Below are positions 51,734 through 59,578 of a stretch of 64,000 bases of DNA, piece by piece. Each line of letters begins with the position of its first letter. Within the stretch, counting starts at the first letter, position 1. The position numbers and the translations under genes are program-made. Under the pieces are notes generated by a model. It was not told the DNA's origin. It saw nothing but the letters and a program-made list of their open reading frames with translations, and made no database searches. This DNA is from Streptomyces sp. NBC_00376 (GTDB lineage Bacteria; Actinomycetota; Actinomycetes; Streptomycetales; Streptomycetaceae): positions 5,022,001 to 5,086,000 of the forward strand of contig NZ_CP107960.1 of the NCBI RefSeq assembly GCF_036077095.1, read 5' to 3'.

Positions 51734-52768
51734 TCACAGGGCCGGCGGGTTCAGTTCGATCGAGCGGAGCGCGGCGGCGAGGGCCGTCGCGTCGCCGACG
51801 TCCAGCGCGGTGTCGGTGAACTTGATGGTGTGGTCGTCGCCGTGTGCCGCCGCCCGTGCGAACAGCTCGTCGGCGGAGGCGGTCGCCGGCGCGTACGGAG
51901 CGGGCTCGGCCGGGCTGTACGCGGCGGTGACCGCGGCGCTCGCCGCCCAGGCGGCCCCCAGGCTCGGCACCCACAGCGCGCGCGGGAGCGCGGGCAGGGT
52001 GCGCAGCACGGCGTTGGGCGCGGTCGCGGCGTGCACCAGCATGATCGGTTCGCCGTGCCCGTGCGTGGCGAACCGGTGGGTCGCGGCCCGCACCAGCTCC
52101 GCCAGCCGGGCCCGCGCCTCGTCCGGGTCGTCGGTGAACCGCTGCGGCCACACCGGGAACGCGGTGAGCTGCGCCAGCCGGTCCCGGATGCCGCCTTCCT
52201 GCTCGGGCACCGGCGGTACGGCGTCCAGCGCGGCCGCCGCGGTCGGCGCGGGCGCGAGCGGGGCCAGGGCGGGCAGCGGCTGGTGGCGGGCGGCCCAGTA
52301 GCCGAGGCCGTGGGCGAGTTCGGTGATCCGGGGTGCGGTCGCCTCGCCGGCGAGCAGGGTGCGTACGCAGTGGCCGACCCGGATCACGGGGTGGGTGGCG
52401 CCCGCCGCGATGCCGGGGAGCAGCCGCGGCCACCACTCGGTGAGGACGTCCCGCCAGGGGCGCTCAGCCGTCTCCCGCTCGAAGTACGCCGTCCAGTCCG
52501 CGATCCGGCGCGGGTCGCCGAGGGCCTCGCGCCAGTTCTCCGCCGTCACCCGGGTCAGGGGGTCCGGCATGTCCTCCAGCTTGTGGCTGTAGTGGTCGAG
52601 CCAGCGGTGCACGGCCGGCGCCTGGCCGTGCCGGACCAGCGCCTCGACGGCCATGGGGCCGTGATTGCTCAGCCAGCCGTTGCGTTCGGGGCCCGAGGAG
52701 TGGAGACGCTCCAGCGCCTCGTCGAGCGTGCCGGTGGTGTCGTCCGCGGTGTTCCTCGTGTCGTCCAT
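51734..52768 (-). CDS. Questin oxidase-family (DUF4243) protein
   Basis: 344 residues. 'ALERLHSSGPERNGWLSNHG' and 'PMAVEALVRHGQAP' with 'WLDHYSHKLEDMP' form the family's N-terminal signature, and a His-rich 'ATHRFATHGHGEPIMLVHA' lies near residue 240. Fungal questin oxidase opens an anthraquinone ring; bacterial homologues are uncharacterised. With a ring-cleaving dioxygenase next door (convergent), a role in polyketide or aromatic turnover is an attractive guess only. Confidence 0.85.
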   Translation of the reverse strand: MDDTRNTADDTTGTLDEALERLHSSGPERNGWLSNHGPMAVEALVRHGQAPAVHRWLDHYSHKLEDMPDPLTRVTAENWREALGDPRRIADWTAYFERETAERPWRDVLTEWWPRLLPGIAAGATHPVIRVGHCVRTLLAGEATAPRITELAHGLGYWAARHQPLPALAPLAPAPTAAAALDAVPPVPEQEGGIRDRLAQLTAFPVWPQRFTDDPDEARARLAELVRAATHRFATHGHGEPIMLVHAATAPNAVLRTLPALPRALWVPSLGAAWAASAAVTAAYSPAEPAPYAPATASADELFARAAAHGDDHTIKFTDTALDVGDATALAAALRSIELNPPAL

Positions 52769-52840
52769 ACGGGAGCACGCTAGGCGCGGGGTCCGCGCGG
52801 CGTAACGGACCAGGGACCCGGGTCGGCCCCGGCCCCGGGC

Positions 52841-53380
52841 CTAGGGCTGTGGCCCCAGTCGCCTCTCGTACCAGGCCACGTCCCAGTACGCGCCGAACTT
52901 GCGGCCCACCTCGGCGTACGTGCCGACATGGCGGAAACCGAAGCGCTCGTGCAGCCGGACGGAGGCGTCGTTCGGCTGGGCCACGCCGGCGTACGCGCGG
53001 TGCAGGTCCTCACCGGCGAGCGCCTCGAACAGGGCCGTGTAGAGGAGTGTGCCCATGCCGCGGCCGGTGGCCCACGGGGCGCAGTACACGCTCACCTCGA
53101 CCGAGGTCGCGTACGCCGCCTTGGGACGGAAAGCGCTGCTGGTGGCGTATCCCAGGACCGAAGCGGGGCCGACGATCCGGACATCCTGAGCAACCAGAAG
53201 ACGGTGCGGGCCGTCTTCTGGGTGGGAACGCAACCACGGCAGCCGCTGTTCGGGGGTGAAGGGGATCGTGTCGAATGTGACTGCGGTCTCACGCACGTAA
53301 TGGTTGTAGATGTCCGTGAGTGCCACCAGATCGCCCTCGATGCCCGGCCTGACCTGCACTTCTGTCCGGCTCGTCGGCAT
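52841..53380 (-). CDS. PAT/MnaT-like GNAT N-acetyltransferase
   Basis: About 179 residues. 'IYNHYVRETAVTFDTIPFTP' and 'RGMGTLLYTALFEAL', then 'NDASVRLHERFGFRHVGTY' are typical of phosphinothricin N-acetyltransferase and the related MnaT (methionine sulfone/sulfoximine) group. It would use acetyl-CoA to acetylate a small amino-acid analogue. Family membership does not prove herbicide resistance. Divergent from hrdD. Confidence 0.87.
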   Translation of the reverse strand: MPTSRTEVQVRPGIEGDLVALTDIYNHYVRETAVTFDTIPFTPEQRLPWLRSHPEDGPHRLLVAQDVRIVGPASVLGYATSSAFRPKAAYATSVEVSVYCAPWATGRGMGTLLYTALFEALAGEDLHRAYAGVAQPNDASVRLHERFGFRHVGTYAEVGRKFGAYWDVAWYERRLGPQP

Positions 53381-53440
53381 GCGCACCTCCTCGTGGCGGC
53401 ACAGGGTACTGCATGATCACGAAAATGAATGCCAGGCGTG

Positions 53441-53466
53441 GGAATTCTGTCCGGATTCCAGTCGTT
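53441..53466 (+). promoter_or_regulatory. SigR/SigE-type promoter of hrdD
   Basis: GGAAT (53441-53445) and GTT (53464-53466) are separated by exactly 18 nt, the SigR spacing; read as N17-CGTT it also suits ECF factors of the SigE type. It lies about 60 bp before the hrdD ATG. In S. coelicolor hrdD is known to be transcribed by ECF sigma factors, which agrees. Confidence 0.8.
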
Positions 53467-53527
53467 GTTTCCATCGGATGCAGGGCACCCGGAAGGGTGT
53501 CGCGACCTACTCAGCAAGGGAGCACGC

Positions 53528-54526
53528 ATGGCAACCCGTGCCGTCGCCCGTCGTTCGTCCACCACCGGTGGGACCAGCCGGGCAAGCAGCGTTCGCGCCG
53601 CGGGCGGGGAGATCGCCGATCGCGACCTGGTCGGCATGTACCTGGACGAGATCGCGCGTACGCCGCTGCTCGATGCCGCAAAGGAAGTCGAGCTGTCGCA
53701 GATCGTCGAGGCGGGCGTCTACGCCCGGCAGATACTCGACGGCACGGCGGACAGCAAGGCCGGTGGAGCCACGCGCGAGGAACTGGAGGCGCTGGTCGCC
53801 GAGGGCGAGCGCGCCAAGGACGTATTCATCCGCTCCAATCTCCGGCTCGTCGTTGCCGTCGCCCGCCGCTATCCGCGGGCCGGGCTGCCCCTGCTCGACC
53901 TGATCCAGGAGGGCAACGCGGGCCTGGTGCGCGCGGTCGAGAAGTTCGACTACGCCAAGGGCTTCAAGTTCTCCACGTATGCGACGTGGTGGATCCGTCA
54001 GGCCATCACCCGCTCCATAGCCGACCAGTCCCGCACGATCCGGCTCCCCGTCCACCTGGTGGAGGAGCTCGGCCGGATCCGCCGGGTGCAGCGCGAGTTC
54101 AACCGTGAGCACGGCCGCGAGCCGGAGCACGCGGAGATTGCGGCCGAGCTGGACTCCACGCCGGAGCGCGTGGGCGACGTGCTGGACTGGGCCCGTGACC
54201 CGGTCAGTCTCAACATGTCCGTCGACGACGAGGGCGAGACCCAGTTCGGCGATCTGCTGGAGGACACCTCGGCGGTGTCGCCCGAGCAGTCGGTGATGAC
54301 GCTGCTGCGCAGCGAGGAGCTGGAGGACCTGATCGGCAAGCTCGACAACCGCACCGCCTCCATCATTCGAATGAGGTACGGCATCGAGGACGGCCGAGAG
54401 CGGACCCTCACCGAGGTCGGCAAGCAGCACGGGCTCACCCGCGAGCGGATCCGCCAGATCGAGAAGCACGCACTGCTGGAACTGAAGCGAATGGCCCACG
54501 ACACGGGTTTTGACGCTGCGGCGTGA
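53528..54526 (+). CDS. hrdD: RNA polymerase principal-like sigma factor HrdD
   Basis: 332 residues. Region 1.2 'DRDLVGMYLDEIARTPLLD', regions 2.1-2.4 'IRSNLRLVVAVARRYPRAG' to 'YATWWIRQAITRSIADQSR', region 3 and region 4.2 'LTRERIRQIEKHALLELKR' are all complete. The short N-terminus (no acidic region 1.1 extension) and 'MATRAVARRSS' start match HrdD rather than HrdB. It directs RNA polymerase to a subset of sigma-70-type promoters and is dispensable in S. coelicolor. RBS AAGGGAG. An ECF-type promoter lies upstream and a terminator downstream. Confidence 0.93.
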   Translation: MATRAVARRSSTTGGTSRASSVRAAGGEIADRDLVGMYLDEIARTPLLDAAKEVELSQIVEAGVYARQILDGTADSKAGGATREELEALVAEGERAKDVFIRSNLRLVVAVARRYPRAGLPLLDLIQEGNAGLVRAVEKFDYAKGFKFSTYATWWIRQAITRSIADQSRTIRLPVHLVEELGRIRRVQREFNREHGREPEHAEIAAELDSTPERVGDVLDWARDPVSLNMSVDDEGETQFGDLLEDTSAVSPEQSVMTLLRSEELEDLIGKLDNRTASIIRMRYGIEDGRERTLTEVGKQHGLTRERIRQIEKHALLELKRMAHDTGFDAAA

Positions 54527-54577
54527 GCCTTCGTCCAGTAACCTCCGAAATAGGTCGCTTCGAGTGACCCCTTGAGC

Positions 54578-54616
54578 TGAGTCCCGGCGCCCACCCCCCC
54601 CTGGCGCCGGGGCTCA
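54578..54616 (+). terminator. Terminator of hrdD
   Basis: 14-bp arms TGAGTCCCGGCGCC (54578-54591) and GGCGCCGGGGCTCA (54603-54616), one G-U pair, loop with a C8 run, followed by TCCTTTTC. 51 bp after the stop codon. Confidence 0.85.
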
Positions 54617-54679
54617 TCCTTTTCATGAGCGGCGTGCTCGCTTGCCCGGCTCGGCCCGCACGTGCCCCCGGAGGCCGGG

Positions 54680-55642
54680 TCAGCGGGCTGCGGCGCGGGC
54701 CAGGCGGGCGCTCAGATCGCCCAGGTACTCCACCAGCTGCGGTGGTTCGCGCACGGTGAACTCGCAGTCCACCAGCGCCAGCCGGAGCGCCACCCACTCC
54801 AGCGAGTCCGCGAGCACCGCCCGCAGTCGGCAGCTGTTCCCGCCGGTCGGCTCCAAGGGGCCGATCGACGCGGGCAGCCGCGCGGACACGAAGTCCGCCG
54901 GGGCCGCGAAGCTCACGTCCACCGCCAGCCGGGGCTGCCGCCGGGCGATGGAACCGGCGAGGAACTCCGACGCGTCCCCCGCGGGCAGCTCGCGCGGCGC
55001 GAACCGGGCCCCGGTCGCGAACGGCTCGCTCACCCGGTCGACCCGGAACGTGCGCCAGGCCCCGCGCCCCAGGTCGTACGCGACGAGATACCAGCGCCAC
55101 CCCGTGCTCACCAGCCGGTACGGCTCGGCCTCCCGCTTCGTCTCGGCGCCGTCGCCCGCGCGGTACGAGAACCGCAGCCGCTCCTGCCCGGTGATCGCCG
55201 ACGCCATCACGGTCAGCGTCCGCGGGTCGATGGTCGAGCCGTCGCCCCGGGTCAGCGGCATCGTCGCGTTCTGCAGGGTCGAGACCCGGTGCCGCAGCCG
55301 GGACGGCAGCACCTGTTCCAGCTTCGCCAACGCCCGTACGGACGCCTCGTCCACCCCCTCGATGGCGTGCCCGGCCCCCGCCCGCAGGCCCACCGCGATG
55401 GCCACCGCCTCCTCGTCGTCGAGGAGCAGTGGCGGCATCGCGGTGCCCGCGACGAGCCGGTAGCCGCCGATGGATCCGCGCGAGGCCTCGACCGGATAGC
55501 CCAGCTCGCGGAGCCGGTCGATGTCGCGGCGGATGGTGCGCGGGCTGACGTCGAGCCGCTCGGCGAGCTCGCTGCCCGGCCACTCGCGGGGTGTCTGGAG
55601 GAGCGACAGCAGATTCAGCAGTCGTGCCGGGGTGTCGGTCAT
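54680..55642 (-). CDS. WYL-domain transcriptional regulator (YafY type)
   Basis: About 320 residues. DeoR-like HTH (about 5-60: 'ELAERLDVSPRTIRRDIDRL', 'GYPVEASRGSIGGYRL'), a WYL domain with 'GWRWYLVAYDLGRGAWRTFR' (about 205-225) and a C-terminal WCX region. WYL proteins bind nucleic acid or small ligands to control efflux and stress genes. ATG 55642 (MTDTPARLL) is favoured; the alternative at 55693 would lie inside the palindromic operator. Divergent from the MFS exporter. Confidence 0.9.
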   Translation of the reverse strand: MTDTPARLLNLLSLLQTPREWPGSELAERLDVSPRTIRRDIDRLRELGYPVEASRGSIGGYRLVAGTAMPPLLLDDEEAVAIAVGLRAGAGHAIEGVDEASVRALAKLEQVLPSRLRHRVSTLQNATMPLTRGDGSTIDPRTLTVMASAITGQERLRFSYRAGDGAETKREAEPYRLVSTGWRWYLVAYDLGRGAWRTFRVDRVSEPFATGARFAPRELPAGDASEFLAGSIARRQPRLAVDVSFAAPADFVSARLPASIGPLEPTGGNSCRLRAVLADSLEWVALRLALVDCEFTVREPPQLVEYLGDLSARLARAAAR

Positions 55643-55689
55643 GGCCTCGCCTTCTGCCGTGGTGTCGGTCGTCTCACCAGGATGCGTAC

Positions 55690-55716
55690 TCATTAGGTCA
55701 TGGGCCGACCTAATGA
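55690..55716. promoter_or_regulatory. Perfect palindromic operator between WYL regulator and MFS exporter
   Basis: TCATTAGGTC (55690-55699) and GACCTAATGA (55707-55716) are exact 10-bp inverted arms with a 7-bp centre ATGGGCC. It lies 18 bp before the exporter ATG and 48 bp before the regulator ATG, covering the likely promoter of both genes. TAGGTC/TAATGA is AT-rich for this genome. Confidence 0.85.
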
Positions 55717-55733
55717 CTGTCTACCTTCTTCCC

Positions 55734-57317
55734 ATGACTTCTTCCTCATCTCTGCCGTCCACGGCAGCCGGGCCCACGGTGTCCTCGGACCCGTCGGACC
55801 GGCGACGCTGGTTCGCACTCGCCATCGTCATGACCGCGGCCTTCATGGACCTGGTCGACGTCACGATCGTCAACATCGCCATCCCGAGCATCCAGGAGGA
55901 CACCGGCGCCTCGTTCAGTGCGATCCAGTGGATCACCGCCGGCTACTCGCTGGCCTTCGCGGCCGGTCTGATCACCGGTGGCCGGCTGGGTGACATCTAC
56001 GGCCGCAAGCGGCTGTTCCTCATAGGCATAGGCGGCTTCACCCTGGCCTCCGCGCTCTGCGGCTTCGCCGCCGGCCCGGAGATGCTGGTCGCGTCCCGGA
56101 TCCTGCAGGGCGGCACCGCCGCGCTGATGGTTCCGCAGGTGCTGTCGATCGTGCACGCCACCTTTCCGGCGCACGAGCGGGGCAAGGTCTTCGGTCTCTT
56201 CGGCGCGATCGTCGGTCTCGGCGCGGTGCTGGGCCCGCTGCTGGGCGCGCTGCTCACCGAGTGGAACATCGCCGGTCTCGAATGGCGGCCGATCTTCCTG
56301 ATCAACCTGCCGGTCGGCATCGCGGGCCTGATCCTCGGGCGGAAGTTCATCAGCGAGTCCAAGGCGCCGAAGGCGCTCCGGCTCGACCTGATCGGCGTCG
56401 TCCTGGTGACCCTGGGGATGCTGATGCTGATCTACCCGCTGACCCGTGGGCGCGAGCTGGGCTGGCCGGTGTGGGGCCATGTGTCGATGGTGGGCAGCCT
56501 GCTGGTGTTCCTGGTCCTGGTGCTGTTCGAGCGGGCGAAGGCGCGCAGGGACGGTTCGCCGCTCGTCGAGCTGTCGCTGTTCCGGGTCAAGAGCTTCGCG
56601 GCGGGCATCGCGGTGCAGCTGACCTTCGGCATCGGGCTCGGCATCTTCTTCCTGGTCTGGACGCTCTACATGCAGATGGGTCTCGGCTGGAGCGCGCTGC
56701 GGGCCGGCACGACCGGCATCCCGTTCTCGATCGCGGTGTCGTTCGCCGCCGGGATCTCCGTGCAGAAGCTGGTGCCCCGCTTCGGCCGCAAGGTCCTCCA
56801 GACGGGCGCGCTGCTGATGATCGCCGGTCTGCTGATCTACATCTGGGAGTCCGACCGGTACGGCATGGGCATCACGTCCTGGCAGATGGCGCTGCCGCTG
56901 GTGGTCATGGGCATCGGGATGGGCCTGATCGTGGCGCCGCTGACCGACATGGTGCTCTCCGAGGTGCCGAAGGAGCACTCCGGTTCGGCCTCCGGGCTGA
57001 TCAACACCGTGCAGCAGATGGGCAACGCGCTCGGGCTCGGGCTGGTCGCGGTCGTCTTCTTCGGCTCGATCAGCGACCGGCTGGCGCCGCGGGACGCGGG
57101 TCCGGCCTTCGCGGAGGCGTTCCAGCACTCGCTGTGGTGGGTGGCCGGGGTGCTCGCGGTGATCTTCCTGGTGATGTTCGCGCTGCCCGCGCGGCCGCAG
57201 CGGCAGGCGGAGGGCGGCGACGCGAACGGTGACGAGGCCGGTGTCGAGGGCGCGGCGGGTGTCGCGGACGGCTCGGACGGCTCCGACGTTGCGAAGGAGC
57301 CTGCTCTGGCGACCTGA
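55734..57317 (+). CDS. DHA2-family (14-TM) MFS exporter
   Basis: About 527 residues with about 14 membrane segments. 'AFMDLVDVTIVNIAIPSIQE', motif A 'GGRLGDIYGRKRLFLIG' and motif C 'GLFGAIVGLGAVLGPLLGAL' mark EmrB/QacA drug exporters. The last 45 residues are acidic and disordered. ATG 55734 sits 18 bp after the palindromic operator, and no strong Shine-Dalgarno is visible (CTTCTTCCC), so translation may start on a very short leader. Control by the divergent WYL regulator is inferred. Confidence 0.92.
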   Translation: MTSSSSLPSTAAGPTVSSDPSDRRRWFALAIVMTAAFMDLVDVTIVNIAIPSIQEDTGASFSAIQWITAGYSLAFAAGLITGGRLGDIYGRKRLFLIGIGGFTLASALCGFAAGPEMLVASRILQGGTAALMVPQVLSIVHATFPAHERGKVFGLFGAIVGLGAVLGPLLGALLTEWNIAGLEWRPIFLINLPVGIAGLILGRKFISESKAPKALRLDLIGVVLVTLGMLMLIYPLTRGRELGWPVWGHVSMVGSLLVFLVLVLFERAKARRDGSPLVELSLFRVKSFAAGIAVQLTFGIGLGIFFLVWTLYMQMGLGWSALRAGTTGIPFSIAVSFAAGISVQKLVPRFGRKVLQTGALLMIAGLLIYIWESDRYGMGITSWQMALPLVVMGIGMGLIVAPLTDMVLSEVPKEHSGSASGLINTVQQMGNALGLGLVAVVFFGSISDRLAPRDAGPAFAEAFQHSLWWVAGVLAVIFLVMFALPARPQRQAEGGDANGDEAGVEGAAGVADGSDGSDVAKEPALAT

Positions 57318-57341
57318 CCGGTCACCGCCGGGAAGAAGCAA

Positions 57342-57378
57342 CGCAGGTGCCCGCACCCCTCGGGGGCGGGCACCTGCG
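57342..57378. terminator. Terminator between exporter and DUF6227 genes
   Basis: 13-bp arms CGCAGGTGCCCGC (57342-57354) and GCGGGCACCTGCG (57366-57378), with an inner CCCC/GGGG pair. It serves converging genes. Confidence 0.85.
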
Positions 57379-57407
57379 CGTCTCGCCGTCCGTGCCGGGG
57401 GCCGGGG

Positions 57408-58178
57408 TCAGCAGATGCGTGTACGGCTCTCCATGGCCCCGCGTGCGGTGTCCTCGTCGCCGTACACCTCGCACATGTGGCGGCCGTCCGGCGTGGCCGT
57501 GTGCTCGACCTCCCACAGGCTCGTCTCGCTGCCGTCGAGGAGCAGGAAGGCGTGCTCGTACAGGGTGAATCCGGCGTCCCGCCCGTCCACCCGGCACTGC
57601 CGGCCGAAGACCTGGGTGATGTGGTGGGCGAAGGCGGCGCGCAGCAGCCGGGCGGTCTCCTCGCCGGGACCGTCGCTGTTCTCCGCGCGGCGCAGGACGC
57701 GGCGGGCGTGGTCGGCGGAGTTGTCCGGGGCGTACATCCGGGGCAGCGGGGCCGGGGGAGCCGCCATCAGGACCGTGAGTATCTCCAGGTCGGCCTGCGG
57801 CCCGTCGTCCCCGAACACCGGGTCCTCACCGAAACTGCCGGTCAGCCTGGCGGCGGCGACATGGGCGTCGGCCTCGTCGTCGTACAGCTCGTGGTGCGTG
57901 AGGTCGAGCTCCGTACGGGACCGCCGGTCCGTCGCGCCGCGCGGGCCTCCGTGCACCAGCTCCCACAGGGACAGAGCGGTGCCGTCGGCAAGCAGATACG
58001 TGTGCCGGTAGGTCTCTCGGTGGAGTACGGAACTGTGGTGCGAGGAGTGCAGGGAACTGCTGTGGGCGAGCGCGGTACCGAGTCTCTCGACCGTGTCGTC
58101 GGGCAGGTCGAAAGAGTTGAGTGCCCGTCGCAGGAGTCGCTCGAGGTGCTGCTCGGTTGTCTCGTACGGATCGCTCAA
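57408..58178 (-). CDS. DUF6227 family protein
   Basis: About 256 residues, soluble. 'SDPYETTEQHLERLLRRALN', 'SFDLPDDTVERLGTALAHSS' and two similar 'H-x-Y-L-L-A-D-G-T-x-L-S-L-W-E' / 'HAFLLLDGSETSLWEVEH' strands suggest an internal repeat. This is a Streptomyces-specific family without known function. I chose the TTG at 58178 because GGAGAC lies 6 nt upstream; ATG 58223 would add 15 residues without a ribosome site. Confidence 0.78.
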   Translation of the reverse strand: MSDPYETTEQHLERLLRRALNSFDLPDDTVERLGTALAHSSSLHSSHHSSVLHRETYRHTYLLADGTALSLWELVHGGPRGATDRRSRTELDLTHHELYDDEADAHVAAARLTGSFGEDPVFGDDGPQADLEILTVLMAAPPAPLPRMYAPDNSADHARRVLRRAENSDGPGEETARLLRAAFAHHITQVFGRQCRVDGRDAGFTLYEHAFLLLDGSETSLWEVEHTATPDGRHMCEVYGDEDTARGAMESRTRIC

Positions 58179-58303
58179 GGTGCTGTCTCCAGGCCGTTGC
58201 CGCGTGTTACTTGCTGCGTGCATAACGTAGTCCCTGGGTCTGACATCGTGACCGGGGTTCAGAAAAACGTATGACGCACGCAGATGGTTCCTGTCGGTTC
58301 GTC

Positions 58304-59479
58304 CTAACTTCCTTGCCCGGCAGGCGAGTCGGGCTCCGGGGTGCCGCCCGCCGACTGCCGTGAGGGGAGCGGCGGTATGCCGTAGAGGTCGCTGTAGGCG
58401 GGGTAACAGGCGGCGCCCGGTCGGCCGTCGATGCTCCGAGCTGCGCGTACGGCCTTCACGATGGCGCGCGCGAGCACATCCGCACCGGCCCCCAGCAGGT
58501 CGTTGAGCGCGATCGGATTCCGCGGATCCAGCGGCCGTTCGCCGGTGGCCAGCGCGAAAACGGTGTCCCCGTCGGTGAGCAGATGTACGGGGCGGACGGC
58601 GCGCGCCAGTCCGTCGTGCGCCGTCCCCGCGAGCTTCTGCGCCTGGGGGCGGGTGAGGTCCGCGTCCGTGGCGACGACGGCGAGCGTGGTGTTGAGCGGG
58701 GGCCGGGCGTTCGCGTCGCGCACCTCGGCGAGCCGCTGCTCCGCCGCACGGAGGACCTCGGGCGCCGGGTGCACCGGCGGTTCGGCGGCGCCGTACTCCC
58801 CGTACAGCACCCCGGTACGCGGATCGGCCACCGAGCCCGCGGCGTTCACCACGACGAGCGCGGCCACCGTGATCCCCCCGGAGGGCAGCCGCAGGCTCGC
58901 CGTGCCCACGCCGCCCTTGAGCTGCCCGGCGACCGCGCCCGTACCGGCGCCCACGTTCCCCTCGGCCACCGGCGCCCCCGGCTCCGTGGCCGCCGCGTCC
59001 TCCACCGCAGCACGGCCCGTCGAGGCGTCGGGGCGGGCCCGCCAGTCGCCGCCGCGCCCCAGGTCGAAGACGCACGCGGCGGGGACCACCGGCACCACCT
59101 GCGCCGGGTCGGGTCCGACCCGCACTCCGCGCCCCCGCTCCTCCAGCCAGGCCATCACCCCGGACGCCGCGTCCAGGCCGTAGGCGCTGCCGCCCGTCAG
59201 GACGACGGCGTCGATGCGCTGCACCAGGTTGCGCGGATCGAGCGCGTCCGTCTCCCGGGTGCCGGGACCGCCTCCGCGTACGTCGACGGCCGCGACCGCA
59301 CCGCCCTCGGGGGCGAGGACGACGGTGGTACCGCTCAGCGCGCCCTCGCCCGGCACCTGGGCGTGGCCGACGCGGAGCCCCGCGACATCGGTCAGGGCGT
59401 CGAGCGGCCCGGCCGTATGCGGGGGTTCGGCCTCCGGCGGGGCGGAGGGGCCCGTCGGCCTCCGGGGTCGTTCCGTCAT
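58304..59479 (-). CDS. P1-family peptidase (DmpA/L-aminopeptidase-like)
   Basis: About 391 residues. 'DVAGLRVGHAQVPGEGALSG', 'AVVLTGGSAYGLDAASGVMA' and 'NTTLAVVATDADLTRPQAQK' are the P1 landmarks; the precursor is expected to cleave itself before the nucleophile in the N-T-T region to give an Ntn-type enzyme. Members are aminopeptidases or beta-peptidases. ATG 59479 is preceded by GAGGAG. Upstream are four 14-bp tandem repeats, each carrying a similar GAGGAG-like box. Confidence 0.9.
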   Translation of the reverse strand: MTERPRRPTGPSAPPEAEPPHTAGPLDALTDVAGLRVGHAQVPGEGALSGTTVVLAPEGGAVAAVDVRGGGPGTRETDALDPRNLVQRIDAVVLTGGSAYGLDAASGVMAWLEERGRGVRVGPDPAQVVPVVPAACVFDLGRGGDWRARPDASTGRAAVEDAAATEPGAPVAEGNVGAGTGAVAGQLKGGVGTASLRLPSGGITVAALVVVNAAGSVADPRTGVLYGEYGAAEPPVHPAPEVLRAAEQRLAEVRDANARPPLNTTLAVVATDADLTRPQAQKLAGTAHDGLARAVRPVHLLTDGDTVFALATGERPLDPRNPIALNDLLGAGADVLARAIVKAVRAARSIDGRPGAACYPAYSDLYGIPPLPSRQSAGGTPEPDSPAGQGS

Positions 59480-59480
59480 C

Positions 59481-59536
59481 GCGTGCTCCTCACTGCGTGC
59501 TCCCGACCGCGTGCTCCTCGCCGCGTGTTCTTCACC
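59481..59536 (-). repeat. Four 14-bp tandem repeats in the P1 peptidase leader
   Basis: On the plus strand GCGTGCTCCTCACT, GCGTGCTCCCGACC, GCGTGCTCCTCGCC and GCGTGTTCTTCACC follow each other without gaps (59481-59536), then GCGTGAG. On the coding strand each unit contains GAGGAGCACGC or a variant, so several Shine-Dalgarno-like boxes are stacked. Confidence 0.7.
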
Positions 59537-59578
59537 GCGTGAGCCGTCGCGGGCTGTCGCGCCGTCCATCCGTCGCGC

